Assembly (NCBI GenBank): GCA_000467715.1
Contig: AJFK01000162.1
Location: 1-64,000 of the forward strand
Length of the DNA stretch: 64,000 nucleotides
DNA from: Hysterium pulicare CBS 123377
Lineage: Eukaryota > Ascomycota > Dothideomycetes > Hysteriales > Hysteriaceae
Reading direction: 5' to 3'
Position numbers and translations under genes: made by a program. Of the stretch, positions 44,002-57,223 are shown in pieces (positions within the stretch are counted from its first letter, which is position 1; every line of letters begins with the position of its first letter). Under the pieces are notes generated by a model. The model was not told the origin of the DNA. It saw only the letters and a program-made list of their open reading frames with translations, and made no database searches.

Positions 44002-45033
44002 CTACGCCTTTGAGAAGTACTGCTCCATCTTCTGTTTCTGTTCCCACCAAAGATTTCTTAGTTCCGGCGGCCCTGTACTCCAAAACTTCTCATGTAATGT
44101 GATCACATCTCCATTGACATCTCTATGGCTCGGCCAAGTAGCGCTCCATTTGTAGTGTATCTCCCTCCACGGCATAGGCCCATTCCTCCGGAACGCGTAG
44201 TTTAGCAGACTCTGTTCCATGGTATGAGGGTCGAAGCGACGGTAATGACCCATGACCGACAAGAAGTAGGAAAACAGTTCCGGTGAGGGAGCTGCTATCC
44301 AGAATCCAGCACTGAATACATCGGTTTGAAGGGGTGGGAAGGGGTGGTCGCGCTCGCCAGTTAGAGCGTTGTCGGATCTGGCAGCAAACATGTATTGTGC
44401 AGGCAGAGGAGCCTCATCTGCCCTTTTCTGTCGTCCGTATAGGGTATCCACGGGCCTTTGCACCTCTAGCTCGTCGAAAATATGATCTACTTTCCCTCTA
44501 ATGAGTGTGTCGGCGTCGATAAAAAGGATTCGATCGAACTCAGTCATCTCAAATAGACGCAGTTTCATAAATTGATCCTTCCATCTAGTAACTCCAGTCC
44601 TAATCCACCAATTCAGAGCGATATCCTTTGCCACTACCACTTGTGCCCCATCCGATTCCAATTGCTGTTTGGCTTCTTCGGAAAGGGCGGAGGTAGCCAA
44701 AACAATAAAGGAAACCGAGCCATTGCAGCGTGTATCAGGGGAATGTAGAAGCTGGTACGCAAGGATACGAGTGGCAATGTAATAGTAGTCGGTATCCAGA
44801 TCTTTGTGGCCTCCTGTCAGAAAGGTTGCGATGGCATAGTGAGAAGAATCAGACGTTTCGTTGATGAGTCCATTTGGGCTCTGTGCCGCGGGAATTCGTC
44901 CGGAAGGCAATAGGAGATAAAGGCAGAAAAGACTCAAAATGATGAGCAGAATCTTGGGCCGTGGGAAAAGAGATCTAGGACTATTCCTCGACTTCATCAT
45001 AGTTGAAAGTCTATAATCGATCTCGGACAACAT
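44002..45033 (-). CDS. GT8-family glycosyltransferase, type II membrane protein
   Basis: The open frame reads upstream to 45117, but the first ATG is at 45033 (MLSEIDYRLSTMMKS); a second ATG at 45000 is also possible. A short cytoplasmic stretch is followed by the anchor ILLIILSLFCLYLLL, placing the enzyme in the Golgi or ER lumen. The catalytic domain has YAIATFLTGGH, YIATRILAYQLLHSP, then WKDQFMKLRLFEMTEFDRIL leading to the DxD metal site in FIDADT. A second landmark is QTDVFSAGFWIAAPS and the acceptor-side block PMPWREIHYKWSATWP. These fit fungal GT8 proteins related to glycogenin and Golgi GlcNAc or galactosyl transferases. Donor and acceptor cannot be fixed from sequence. Single exon, about 343 residues, apparently intact. 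Confidence 0.85.
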   Translation of the reverse strand: MLSEIDYRLSTMMKSRNSPRSLFPRPKILLIILSLFCLYLLLPSGRIPAAQSPNGLINETSDSSHYAIATFLTGGHKDLDTDYYYIATRILAYQLLHSPDTRCNGSVSFIVLATSALSEEAKQQLESDGAQVVVAKDIALNWWIRTGVTRWKDQFMKLRLFEMTEFDRILFIDADTLIRGKVDHIFDELEVQRPVDTLYGRQKRADEAPLPAQYMFAARSDNALTGERDHPFPPLQTDVFSAGFWIAAPSPELFSYFLSVMGHYRRFDPHTMEQSLLNYAFRRNGPMPWREIHYKWSATWPSHRDVNGDVITLHEKFWSTGPPELRNLWWEQKQKMEQYFSKA

Positions 45034-45649
45034 TTGCTCGAGATTCAGCGATGCAGCCTGCGAGCTACTGCGGAACCCACATTGGAGGCGAACCGTAACG
45101 CTGGCGTTTGGTGTCACGTCGTACGAAATTGTGTAGCGTTAAAGGGTTTTAGAAAGACTCCTATCCCATAATTAGCTTTCAAGCAAAAGGGTCACTCAAG
45201 CAAGGCGCAATACCTCCAACTGGTTTCAATAATACCCAAAAATCCAAACTTCCTCCGTGAAAGTCTGTCAGTGAATCTTGAAGGCCAAAACCTCGGCCGG
45301 CATGGCACTATTTCCAGCTTTCAATTTGGCGTGACGCAGGCCTTAGGAGGATGCAAAACGCCTCGAAAAAATGACTCATATACATCTTGGCCCATTGAAC
45401 TATCCAAAGGCCAGTTTTAATCGGATATTATTACGGAATGAAACCTATTCATGTACTCCGTCGTTAGCCCCGAAAGCATCTTTCCCGGTTTGCCTAAATC
45501 ACATTCTGATCGGTCAAATCTCTTGATCGTTCACATGTGAGGCAAAACCTGACTTTGGAGGGTTGATGCGAAGTAAAGAATTTACATTGCTGGCATTCAC
45601 TGGAAGAATGAGTGGATCATCAAAAGGCAGTGAAGGCTAGCGTTGCAAA
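45034..45649. other. Intergenic, 5' flank of the GT8 gene
   Basis: No ORF of note; upstream pieces of the neighbouring decayed mannosyltransferase may begin here but are not readable. Confidence 0.35.
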
Positions 45650-46525
45650 ACCTAGTAATGAGACTGGGATCTGGCAATATTCACGTCAGCACTTATGAGA
45701 ACGAAAGCCTGGGAAGATATGAAGGAGTCTCTAGGCACCTGAACTCGAACTTGGTAAGTTGAGCTCCCGAAGGACATTTGCGTTCGACGAGACAACTCAT
45801 CAAGAGGAACTCTCAAAGAATTCCAAAGCATCTGGATGGATTGACACCTTGGAGCAAACCGGAACATAGAGGCATCTCGTATGGTTTGAAGCTACGAAAA
45901 CGATCCTTGGAGCTGTTGACGAAGCTGCAGAATACGGGCAGACATTTCGATAAGATCCTCGTTCTGAAGGAGGTTGTCTTCTCCGTAAGTAATTCGCTGA
46001 CCCGAAATTAACAGGATATCGAATAACTTACCATGGAGAAAATCAAAGACATTATTTCACTCTTCCGAACCAACTACGTCGACTACGTAGTAGCAGGTTC
46101 CTTGAATATCTCGAAACCTCCAGACTTCTACGCCGCCTTCGCCCTTCGAGATGATACTAGGAGCATTTGATGCCAGTTTGGCCATACTTCCGATCGCCGG
46201 TATCACGAGCAGCGAAAGTAGGTGTACCAGTGCCTGCAGCGAGCTGCTGGAACAGTATGGGTATGTAGAGTACCTGTGCTGTCCTCAAAATGGAAACCTT
46301 ACGGCTAACTAAGATCAGTTGTCATAAATGCTGCATCTTCATACAACTCCGCGATTGGAAGTGCCTTTGCATTTCCGTGGTATTCCAGATAGCCTTACAT
46401 CTTCGTATCTAGAGACTTCGGAATGCTGCTTCAGTTATGTCGACAGCCTTTGTCGTAGGGTAAAGAAGTATGGTTGAATCCGAACTTGTGCGTAGCATAC
46501 GAATTATTGGTTTTTTTCATATGAC
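45650..46525 (+). pseudogene. Decayed CMT1-like mannosyltransferase (GT69)
   Basis: Plus-strand fragments in changing frames follow the fungal CMT1/alpha-1,3-mannosyltransferase family in order: NIHVSTYENES, then DETTHQEELSK with GWIDTL, HRGISYGLKLRKRSLELL, HFDKILVLKEVVFS, VDYVVAGSLNISKPPDFYAA (followed by FALRD), PVWPYFRSPVSRAAKVGVPV with SCWNSMG, then PLHFRGIPDSLTSSYLETSE (then CC) and WLNPNL. One jump near 46260-46318 looks like an intron (GTATGT to ATCAG), but others are frame changes and there are in-frame stops, for example after GWIDTLEQTGT and after FALRDDTRSI. The upstream membrane anchor exon was not found. The intact family member transfers mannose in capsule or glycan synthesis. 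This copy is a host-gene relic with at least four breaks. Confidence 0.7.
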
Positions 46526-47280
46526 ATCCTTCCCGGTTTGTGGGTGAGGCTTAACTCGTTTGACCGCTGGAAAGTCCACAAGGTAAAAGCGACGAACTCG
46601 GCATCTTTTGCTTGCCCAATGGAGTGCGAGTTCTGGTGTCTAACGGGTGGGCACATTTTTGAGGCTGAAGAGTGAAGCTGGCTCAGTCCACGTCCAAATA
46701 GCTATCGTCACCCGTGGTTTAGCGTCCCTTGCATAAATAACGCTAGTCCAAACTAGGGCCCGTTCTATCACCCTTCACACTATTTTGCACAAGCAATCAT
46801 TCATCTGCTATCTCTTTTGACTTATGGTTTATGTACAAGAAATTCGAATTAGACCACCATCGATACTGGCGTACCAACACAGCGATAGCTCTTGGCGTTT
46901 CACGTCATACTCCCCAAGCATGAGTTGTACTATCCGCATCATCGTTTATACACAACTCGTGACCCTTCACTTGTCAAGGAGAGGTACCACTGTCCCAGAG
47001 ATTCATGTACATGTAGCTGTCAAGGGCGTGACACAGTGGTTTGATTTATACCCGCTCACTAATTATGAAATACATCTAAGTAGATATATATAACATAAGA
47101 AAAAGAATTATATACTTTTAAGAAAGACGTATCCCTCCCGCCCGAACTCCATATAAACAATTTCCCCACTTAACCCATTTCCCGCCAAAAAAGTAGAAGT
47201 ACTTTCGCCCCACCAAACCCTTCTCTATTCACACAAAATCCAAGGATCTCCAAACCACCCTCCCAGTCCCCTTCCCACGC
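46526..47280. other. Intergenic, 3' flank of CSF1
   Basis: The last 200 bases are C- and A-rich on the plus strand and form the 3' UTR side of the giant gene. A 89-codon plus ORF at 46824 shows no motif. Confidence 0.4.
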
Positions 47281-50200
47281 CTAACTAGACCCCAAAATCC
47301 TCTCATAAGCATCCTCAACCTCCTTCGCAACCTCCAAAAGCGTCACAATAACAATCTGATGCGTAACATTCGGCAACCGATCCCTATGCAACCCAATCCA
47401 TTCCAACGGCGGCGTTGCCTCACCCATATCTCTTAACTGCGGCGTTTCAATCAGCGGCGGCTCCATAGCCGTATACTCGTATTTGCTTTGCGGGACATTG
47501 ACCACCGCGGTAATTTTCTCTCCTTCAGGAGGAGAAGGCTGATCGGAGGAAGTCCCGGGACGAGAGGAATCACCGCCAGAGGAGGAGGATGTAGTAGGGG
47601 AGGTAGAGGATTTTTGTTCGGCGGTTGTGATTTTGACGGCGGATTCGGGGAGGGGTTTTCCGAGACGGGAGGCGAGGGAGCGGCAGTGGTTCGACCACAT
47701 TGTGCGGATGAAGGAGATGCGGGAGTAGTTCCAGCCCACGTCTACTTTACCTTCCAAGAAGCTCTTGAAGATGTAGTCGATGTGGTTTGAGTCTGGTTGC
47801 TGCCATGTCTGCATTGTTGCGATGACTTTTGGGACGCGGAGAATGGTGCCGCCTCGCGCTGAACGAGCGTTTGTTACTACGTCGTCGACCGTGAGGTCGC
47901 CTACGGTTTTGGGTCTTTTGGGTTGGGATATGGATGCTAGGGCGACGGAGAGTTGGCCGAGTGTCATGCCGAGTCCTGAATGGATCTTCCCTTCCTCGAG
48001 TGCGACGGCGAAACGGGCTTGAGCGTCAGATGCCTCAAGCATAAAAATTTGATTGTCAGCGAAGGTCGATGGGAACGCGCCAATGTTGATAGATCGCAGC
48101 GTTACGACTACGTCTGTGTGGAGTGAGATGGGTGTTTTAGAGTCATCAGTGTTTGGCTTAGTGATGATATGGGACTGAGATGCAGTACGATAAGGAGTTA
48201 CTGTTGAGTTCCGGCGTAGAAACTTTTCGATGTCTTTAAGAGATTGAGCATATGCTTGTTGGTTTTCTTGGACAAGACGCTCCATGGCTTGGAATAACGC
48301 AAGACCTTGTGCCGCACTCGTAGCTGTACAGAAGACATGAACTTTATCTCCATCAAGGATGGCTACCAGGCGGTCGCGAGAGCCTCGAATTTGCTCCCGC
48401 ACGTTGTACATTAAGAAATCGAAGTTGGCGATATCCGCAATGACGAAGGCTTGGTAGTCAAACCCTGCTTTGACTCGAAGCTGCTGGAAGCCGAGAGACG
48501 CTTGGATGAGAGGTGTCTGCCGAATTCCAATGGTCTGAGATGGCCAGCTTATAGAGGTTCGTACTTTGACGCCCGCCAAGTCTACAAAACCACTGGTCCG
48601 ACCAGAGCTCACAATGCCAACCTTTTCAATTCCAATGCACAGGTTTTGCTCCCAGTCAGTACTCTTCCTTGATGACGCCCAAAGGTTGGTGATGGTGAGC
48701 GAGGTCTTTCCAATTGCTTGACCAAGATCAAGCTCTACGAACACATTGGCTACTGCAATATTTGCGTTCCAAGGAAAAGCAGTTGCTGCCGAGACTTGTT
48801 GATAGCGTTGGATCAGATATTCCTGCGGTTCTGTGCTAGTGGATGGCGCTGGGGTCTTTGAGGCCTGGCGAACTTCTGGAGGTATCCAAATCTCCCGGAA
48901 TAACAGAAAATCTTGCAGTTGACGAGCATTGATCTGAAGTCGCGTGGGGTCAACTTTGAGAATTGCTGAGATTCCACTGGTGCCACTCAAGTGTTTACTG
49001 TTCATCATCGAGAGAGTTATGGAATCAACATCGAATCCAAGAGTGGATTCTCGAGAATACACATGCTGCACTGATGCTTCTAACTTTTCGAAGGCTGCAG
49101 AAGCTGCAAAGAAGTGGCCATGCTCTTGGGACTTTACGCTGTTGACTGTGATATAAATATCCTCGATACGTGCAACGGCAGCGACCCTAGCGATCGGCTG
49201 ACAACTGAGGCTAAATTCTTGCTTGCAGATTCGAATGCCAAGATTAAGGCGTGTCCGCCCCAAAATAGCACTGGGGTCAGCAGTGATTAGATTTTCTTCA
49301 TCAAGTAGCTTGACGGAAGGCTTGGTAGGCGAGGTTTGTTCTGTATCTTCGGATTCATCGCTTTCCCTAACGACTTCCTTGACGCTGTCCGAGATGTCCA
49401 TTACTAGCGGGACGACCGACGGATATAAGGTATTGTTCGATGCGTCGACCTTCAGTTCAGCATTGATAGATGGATCTCGACCATCGTCCTTGTACTCAAT
49501 TCTCAAGGCTACACCCGGCGCTCGAAGTGAAGTGCTATTTGCGGAGCCATCATTCACGAATTGGCCATATCGACCTTTCTGCGGGAGACGGCTTCCTCTG
49601 GGACTCTGCGGGCTTTTATTTGTACCACTACTGTACTTGTTATCTTGCAGGTGTACGACAGCGCCTGCAAAATCGGCATCTATCAATAGCGAGGACAATC
49701 TTTTATTGCCGAAAGGATTTGCGCGCTGGGCACCGCTCGTTGTCGGAGTCATATTCCAAGTAGCAGAAGCCGCGCGAAATTTCTTTACTGCCAGAACGAT
49801 TGATTGCTCAATAACCTTGGCCGGCAAAATGAAGCGTGATTCGAGTCGAACATCGAGCGACTTCCCGGCAGCTTGGAAGGCCAGTTTGCGACTTTCTTTC
49901 GTCGAGCCGTAAGCAACATTAAAGACCACTTCTGGAAGGAGAGCCGAGTTCAGTGATCGCTCCGCTTTATCGGCGGATGTTGGGACCATTTGTAACTGCA
50001 TGTCTTCAATCATTAAACGAGCGGCATCATCCTTTCTAGTAGACAAATCAATTCGCCTAAAGGACAGCACAAGATCCTCAAGCTCTGTTCCAGGATACGG
50101 TGGAATTGCTGAGCTCCCTACTATCCAGCTGACTTGGATATTCAGTAACTCAAGCGAATATGATGATGTGAACAAGGCGCCGGAGCTAACGCTGTCTTGT

Positions 50201-53200
50201 TCACTTCCAGTGTCTCTTTTCTCGTTGGTTGAGTTCCGACTCTTCGCGTGACGAAGCCTTCGGAGGTATTTCTTCTCTTTTGACAAATCCAGGTCTCTAA
50301 TTTTATCTTGAAGATGGTTGAAGACATCAACGACCGCTGAGGCTGTATCAGCGAAAATATTCACCTCAAGCCCAGAGCTTTTGACTTTGTATACCCTCCG
50401 GGCTGGTACTGAGTCATCTTGCACAGTGGCGTGGAAACTCGCTCCAAAGGTTACATTCCCACATCGGCGAACATGATCTTTGTCCGACAAAGCCATCTCG
50501 ATGCTGATTTCCTGTAATCGTGCCGTAACTTCTGGAAGAGTCAAGACCGTATCATCCGTCGGAGATAGATTCGTGGCTTTGAGCTGCATGGAAGCCAATC
50601 TCAATGCTAGGGTTGCTGAAGTTGATCCAGGTAGTTCTCCAGGGGCACTGGCTAAGATGTTGAGCCCCGCAAAAGTCAAATGTACTTTGAAAACAACATT
50701 TCTGCTAGACTGTGCTTGAACAGCCGCTGGGGACTTTTCTGATTGGGGGAAGATTTCATGGAAATGCGTTTCAAGGATGTTTATATCATCTTGGACGGCA
50801 TGGAAGACTGTGGACATTTCAGGCTTGTTGATAGTACTTAGTAATCCTTGAATTTCGGATGCTTGGACGGTGATGGCGTCAACGAAACCCGATGCCATGA
50901 TAGTCGTCTGTTTGCTCGTTTGCATCAAATTGAGAGTCCCATTAACTGGAGGCAACTCTAATGTGGTGATGACATTGGCACCATCGATTGTGCTGCTATA
51001 CATCTTGTGTGTGTGCATATTGAGCTCATAGTCAACTTGTAGCGTAATTTCCGGACCAACGACAGGTGAGACTGAGATACGGCCAAATGATCCAGATATT
51101 GACCACATCAGTGGTTGGAGTAAGCCCACTTCAATGAGATACTCATCCATAAACAATGCGACAGTGATGTTTGGCAAATGACGGCCTGGCTCCTCATGTA
51201 CCGCTGTCTCCGGCTTGGTTGTGGGTTTGAAATTCACAGCTTGCTGATGGAAATATGCAACTTCATCACGCAGGACTGAATCCAGAACCTCGATGAAGCC
51301 CAATATATCTTCTTTGATTTCAACTGTAAGCATCCGGCTAGCACCTGCGATCTTTATCTCATCCGAGACCCTGCCAACTTCACTGGCATTCTGAGGATGA
51401 TAGTGCGAGAAGTAGACACTTGGTTGATCCAACTTCGATTTCAGCATGAGACGTGAGCGGGAAAGTAACTCTGTTGCAGCAGACTCGAGATGGAGTAGTA
51501 CAGTCGTTGTCGTGCCCTGGTCGGAATGCGATGGTTCAGAGCCAGCGAGCGAAAATCTTAATTGTCGACCAATGGACACGCTATGGATGTTGATGCAATC
51601 AAGATTGAAGCTTGCGTTGTCCGTCACATAGATTACTTGAAAGTCGTGGTGTTCTTTCTTCCCGATAGGACTATGGACATGCTGCACAAGCTCTTGAGAA
51701 GAATAGTCAGCCGTTGCAGGTAGTCCTGTCTCATCACTTCGAAACTTATCACCCTGGAGATCGTCACTCTGGAACATCTTGATGAGTGTCTCGATGAGCT
51801 CACAGACCTCCCAGTTGAGGCTCACAGCGGTGTCTTTCGCGTTGATTTGGACGATCGTAGAACGTATTGGGGCTTCAGCGTCCATGAGCATGAGGCCTGT
51901 CGGTTGGGGTGGAGGACGAATGGCCAGATTGACAGCCACTATGCTTAGCGATGCTTGACTTTGTTTTGGACCAGGGTCGATAATCAGCTTGATGCCAGCC
52001 AACTTGACACTGAGATAGATTGGGATGGGATGAGAAAGTTTCTCGATGCCAGCCATGGAGCCATAGAGTGTTCGCATGGCCAGACTCTTCTTGACATGAG
52101 CCAAATCCCAGGTACGCCATTCATCCCACATCGATATGACCTTTTGCTCTGCATCGCCAGGACATGAAAGCTGACGCTTAGCACAACTATGCTTAACTTT
52201 GGTCTTTTCATTGCCCGGCAAACACTGCCAAATGAAGCGGAACCGAGAGACAATCTTCCATGAATCATGAGTTCGGAGGTGGCCCTCGGAAGCACGCATA
52301 GCGTAGGATGGTCTCGTTAAGAAAGCTGGGTCCGGAAATTGGGCTTGAGATGTTGTAAGAATCCAGGCGAGGTATCGAAGGTGTTTTTGTTGCTCGATAC
52401 TGATATTTTCGAATGTTGCTGCAAGTTCTTGACCCAGCAGCGTAGTACGATGGATAAGAGAAGCAAGGTATTCAACCTTGCTGCTCGCAGTAGCAGTTTC
52501 AAACCCTCGGAAGGATAGATTGACGGACATTTCTCTATTCTTCAATATCCAGAGGAGTATATCCTTCACATCCACTTGAATGGCAACGTCATCATTGGGC
52601 GTATTCTGAGATCTCTCCTTAATGGACAGGGTAAGTGATCTCAAAGTAGTATGGAGGGAGATTGTGTCTTTATCCGCCCGTTGTCCAGGATAGTCTTTTT
52701 TCCGTGCTACGACTTTCAGCCTATCCAGTATGAGGTCGTACTGATCTTTTTCGAACTGTGTCTCTTCACCAGAATGCTTTGTGAATTCATTCACAAAGCG
52801 GACATAAGTAAACGGAACGCAAATGCTGAGTTCATTCGATTTGCCTTTCCCTGCTCGACGTTTCTGGTGGTCCAAAATTTTGGTCATTACGCCAATATGA
52901 AAGCCATCCAGTATATCTTCTGGGCGATGAGGGTTAATATGATCCACTAGGTTTGCGGCCGACCTAATTGCCTGAGGTGTACAATGGACCCGGATTCCAT
53001 TCTCAGCGTTCACTAGGAAGCTGGTGTGAGCAAAATCCTCATTGAGATGCTTGGTCGAGATGTCATTGAATTCAGGAAGATCCTCGTCAGAATCTGCCAA
53101 TGCAGACACGGCAGGCAGCACGGGTACATCGGATAGATCGGGTTCGATCGGATTCAAAGGAAAATATGGCGTTGCTAGAGGACTTGACAACGCAAAAGAT

Positions 53201-56200
53201 GAAGGAGGTAAACCTCGCTTTCCTATTTCCTCTTCACTAGGAAGTACATAAGGGTAATCAAGACTCTTTGTGCGGGATAACGATCGTGCTAGCAATGTTC
53301 TGCTCTGAGAAAATTCGACTGAGTTCCCATGAGCTTGAGGCTGATGGATATTGCGAATGCTTTGAGACAGAGAATTAAGAGAGGACGATCGTAAAGGCGC
53401 TGGTCGCAGTGTACGGCCTCTATTGAATGACTGTTTCGAGGAGTAGCTCGATGATGTAAATGAGCTTTCATCGGAAATATGCTGAAAAATTGATATTGGG
53501 GGGGGTAATGGTGGGAACTGCATTGCTGGGGGTTGGATATTATGTTGAGACTTGGCTGTGTGTGGTGGAATGGGTGACGACCTCTCTTCGACAATGAAAT
53601 ACGGTGTACGATTCGTTCGTTGGTCTTCTACTCGCATGTGAGATTGTTGCTTTTCGCGCTCGAGGGAGAAGTCAAGCTTCTTTTTAAGCACCGTCAGAGA
53701 GAGGGTAGTCTGAATGAACGCGTGTGTATTGACAAGATGTTTCTCTCCGGCACGAGTTCGATGGCGAGATGCCGATCTTGCATCTACGCAACCGACTGTG
53801 AGGTCAGGCACTAAAATTTTGAGGCGCTGAGAGAAAGCGTTGCCAGCCAGGTCGTTAAAATTGACCGTGACAGGACCAGTATGTACTAGAAGAGCTTCTT
53901 CTGCAACATGTATCCACACATGAACTGTGTCTGTCTTGAGCCGTAGAAACGTCGAGTCATGGATGATCAAGGGCGGTACTGGCAAGGCGTTTTCATCGTC
54001 ATCCAGTGTGAAAGCAAAGCAGCGTGCTGCGCCTGCCGCCCTTTTGAGAAAGTCAGACGAGCACTCCCCAGATACTTTGCCGACATCAAAGTCCCAGTTG
54101 CAGACGTAAGTAGGTTCCGTAGGAGGAAGGCCAAAAAGTCGATGGCCGAAAATATCAATAGACTCAATGAAGACCTCTGTTCGGCTGCTGGAGTCAACGT
54201 GCACACCTGGGCTCAAGGCTGTACCGCCAAGTGACAAGCTGAGAGGGCTGAAATTGACCATAAGATCCATGTAGTAGTTGGTAAACCTTAAGTCTGCCGA
54301 AGCGTAGGGCAGGTCGACCCGAATACTGCTCTCTGCAGAGTACAGATTTGCGGGGACGAGAATGGTGACTTCCTCTGCCGTGATACAAAGAACGACATCA
54401 AGATCATTCGACTTCTTCACATGCTGGCCTAGGGGTGTAGTTCCGTCTACGGCTAGATTTTGACTTGGAAGACCCTGGAATTCTTCAAGAGTCTTGAAGT
54501 GCATATCTTCGCCGAAGTAGTTGTCCTTGATCTTCATAAAGTGACGGATAAGAAAGCCATACAGCTCTAATGAGAGCTTTGTCCCATTGATCTCGAGATA
54601 CAATCGGTCAGTATTCATGGAAGAAGTTTCGGTCAAGTAGGTATGACTGCCTTTGACGCTTACGCCCCCTAATCGCGCAACATTGTTGGAACGAACAAAG
54701 GTATTCAAGGTATTCTTTGAAGGCATGCATAATTCAAGCCCCAAATCCTCGCCATGAACGTCGAAAGGTATCTCGTTCTGGAGGGGCCTGTATTGATCTA
54801 GGGGTATCTTCAATTCCGCATGAAGATGCTGGCCGTAGAGGATGATGAAGTTATTGTCATCCAACTCAGATGGATTATTAACAATATTTGACTCATTGGT
54901 ATTAAGATAGAGCTTGAACTTGTGAAAGTCTACGTTCAAAGAATATTGAAATGGGACAAAAGTGAAGTAATTTGGTGGTGGTCCAGAGCTCCAGTCCGCA
55001 ACAAGATCTGTGAGTAGGAATAAATGGTCACGCAACAAGAATAATTCCAAATCCTGACAAGATATGTTGAAGGTCCACTTCCGTAGGCTGTTCCAGCTAA
55101 GTGGGTTGGAGAGATCGCAATCGAGAGTTAGAGGACCGGATCGCCACAGTAAGCCGTGGTTGACGCTGGAGAATATTTCAGCGCCGCGGAGATCGACATC
55201 CAATTTGTTATGAAAGCCGTTTTGCGAGGCAACCATATCCATTATGTAGTTGACCGAAGAATTGGAGGCAACTTTGATATCAAGCCACGCAAATGGTCGA
55301 ACATTGGCTCCTGAAGTACTATTGTCGCGTTGTTTGCCTCTTATTGGCTTTCGCTTGCCTCGTCCTCTTCCTTTTCCTTTCTCTGATTCCTTCTTCCCGT
55401 GGCCTACCACGGCATGCGCTTTGCCCTTCCATTTCCAGTCTTTCGAGGACTCTCGCATAGGGATACGTAGCACAGTATCATCCTCAATACTCAGGTAGAG
55501 TTTGAATATTGACAACACTCGAAGCTCGCCGGTCGAAAGAGAAGAAGCTGGGTGAGCATCGACGTGAGCGCTAGGGAAGAAGAAGTTCTGAAAAATCACT
55601 CGGTGTCGATCCGTCCAAGGACCATAGTTAATCGTACCTCCGTAGACCTGAATGTCCATCCCATATTCAGGAGGTATGCCACCATTGATGTCCCCTTTAT
55701 GCGCAGGATGGAAGTCTACACTCTGATCCAACTCTGATGGTATCGGTCCAGGGACGTCCCAGTAGAAGCTCACATTGATACATGGACAATCAGCGATCAA
55801 CGACGTTTTTGCGTATTCAATCGCATCCCATTCATCGTGACCGTCTTCCTGGCTTTCGTCCAGGTAACGCATCAGCCCTTTCCACCGATCTTGGCCGGGT
55901 ATATCCGTTTGAGGCAGGAAACTTTTCTCGCCTTTACCATCTTTACCGCCGCTCGCTTTCGAGTGAGCAGTAATTGAGTCGGTCGATTTAGAGAATAAAG
56001 TTGATAGGCCGAGAAGACCACTCCAAGGCTTCCGCCTTTTCTGGGGATGAATGTGTTTCCCATCCTGAACTTCGTCCAGCCCATCTCCTTCGGCCTCTTT
56101 CTTCAACCGCGCCGCCGAATCAAGCTGGAGCGATTTGAAATCCTCGTTCGGTTTCATATGAACAACGGGATGTGTGAATTGGAAGTTGAAAAGCTGTTGA

Positions 56201-57223
56201 TACGAATCCAATGGTCCACATGGAGCAGCGTCGAACTCCCCGCTGGCCTTCTCAAACTGCGCCGTTATTACAGCGCGAGTGTTTTCGTTACCAACAACGA
56301 TCGCGCCTTTATTACAATCAACATGTATCGGCAATAGTCGCAAGAAAGCAGGCGGTTCTGCTGGCTTTGAACCTCGAATAGGAAGTTGCTCGCTCTCGAC
56401 ATTTTCGAGCTTGTCCAGTCCGCTGCTTCCAGTGGTTCGAGACTTTCTTAATCGATTATGCTGCTTGTCACGATTGTCATCAGTAGAGAACCTTATCGAA
56501 CTGGTCCGAACGCTTTCCGGCCCCTGATGCTCTGGCTTAGTTTCTTCCTTATGATCGTTGTCGTCGCTTTTGCGGAGCATAGCTTCGATAATGCCATCGT
56601 ATGCAGGGCTTCGGTTATACAAGAATGCTTCGACGCCAGAAACTTTGATAGAGATTCTGCATGGCAGGGTTTTCTTATTTTCAATGCCACCCTTTTCGGC
56701 CCTGTCTAAGCTTCTGTTTCCACTTCTCTGAGGACTTCCCTCGCTGCTTGGTGTAGTCGCGCCATCCGATTGGGGCGGCTTACTCGAATACAACTCCGCA
56801 TCCTTGACTTTGCGAATCCAGTATTGCCAGGTAATGTATCCACCGTGAATGAATATTGTCTCGTTGTGGCCATGGTACCGAATGTCTTTGAAAAAGATGC
56901 GGCCTCCCAAGAGCGATATTTGTAGGGCTTGTATGTCGATATAGGCGTGAAACGTGTGCCAGGTGTAGGCCCTGATCCCGTACGAGACCAAGGTCGCGAA
57001 GAGGCGGTTGAAGTAAAACAGGAAGAAGACGGTCCTAGAGATAGTTAGGCTTCGACAAATGCAGTTGTACTTTGAGGAACTTACAGGATACCGCAAACTA
57101 GCAATTCAACCAGGAAGACCCTGAACGAGCGTCAGTAAGAATGAAAAGAGACGGCAAGGAAGCGACAAACCAGTTGAAGCCGGATTCCGGGTTCAGAGGC
57201 TCGGAAGAAATTCCTCCAGCCAT
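47281..57223 (-). CDS. CSF1: Csf1/BLTP1 (Tweek, KIAA1109) bridge-like lipid-transfer protein
   Basis: Three exons, complement of 57171-57223, 57085-57120 and 47281-57034, give 3280 codons; introns are 50 nt each. The two small first exons supply MAGGISSEPLNPESGFNW and the membrane anchor VFLVELLVCGILTVFFLFYF. The third exon continues NRLFATLVSYGIRAYTWH, IDIQALQISLLGGRIFFKDI and HGGYITWQYWIRKV, the hallmark N-terminus of Csf1. The very long middle is beta-rich, as expected for a repeating-beta-groove rod, with charged disordered loops (for example GKGRGRGKRKPIRGKQR and an Arg/Ser-rich loop near residues 1200-1400). The end PPLEWIGLHRDRLPN, VTHQIVIVTLLEVAKEVEDA and YERILGSS is the conserved FSA_C tail. 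In yeast Csf1 sits at the ER and helps move phospholipid for GPI-anchor synthesis and cold tolerance. Looks intact. It is divergently transcribed from the TMEM184-like gene. Confidence 0.96.

Noticed and set aside
47488-56709. Many plus-strand ORFs of 60-229 codons opposite CSF1
   Set aside because: They are antisense shadows of the long conserved CSF1 frame.
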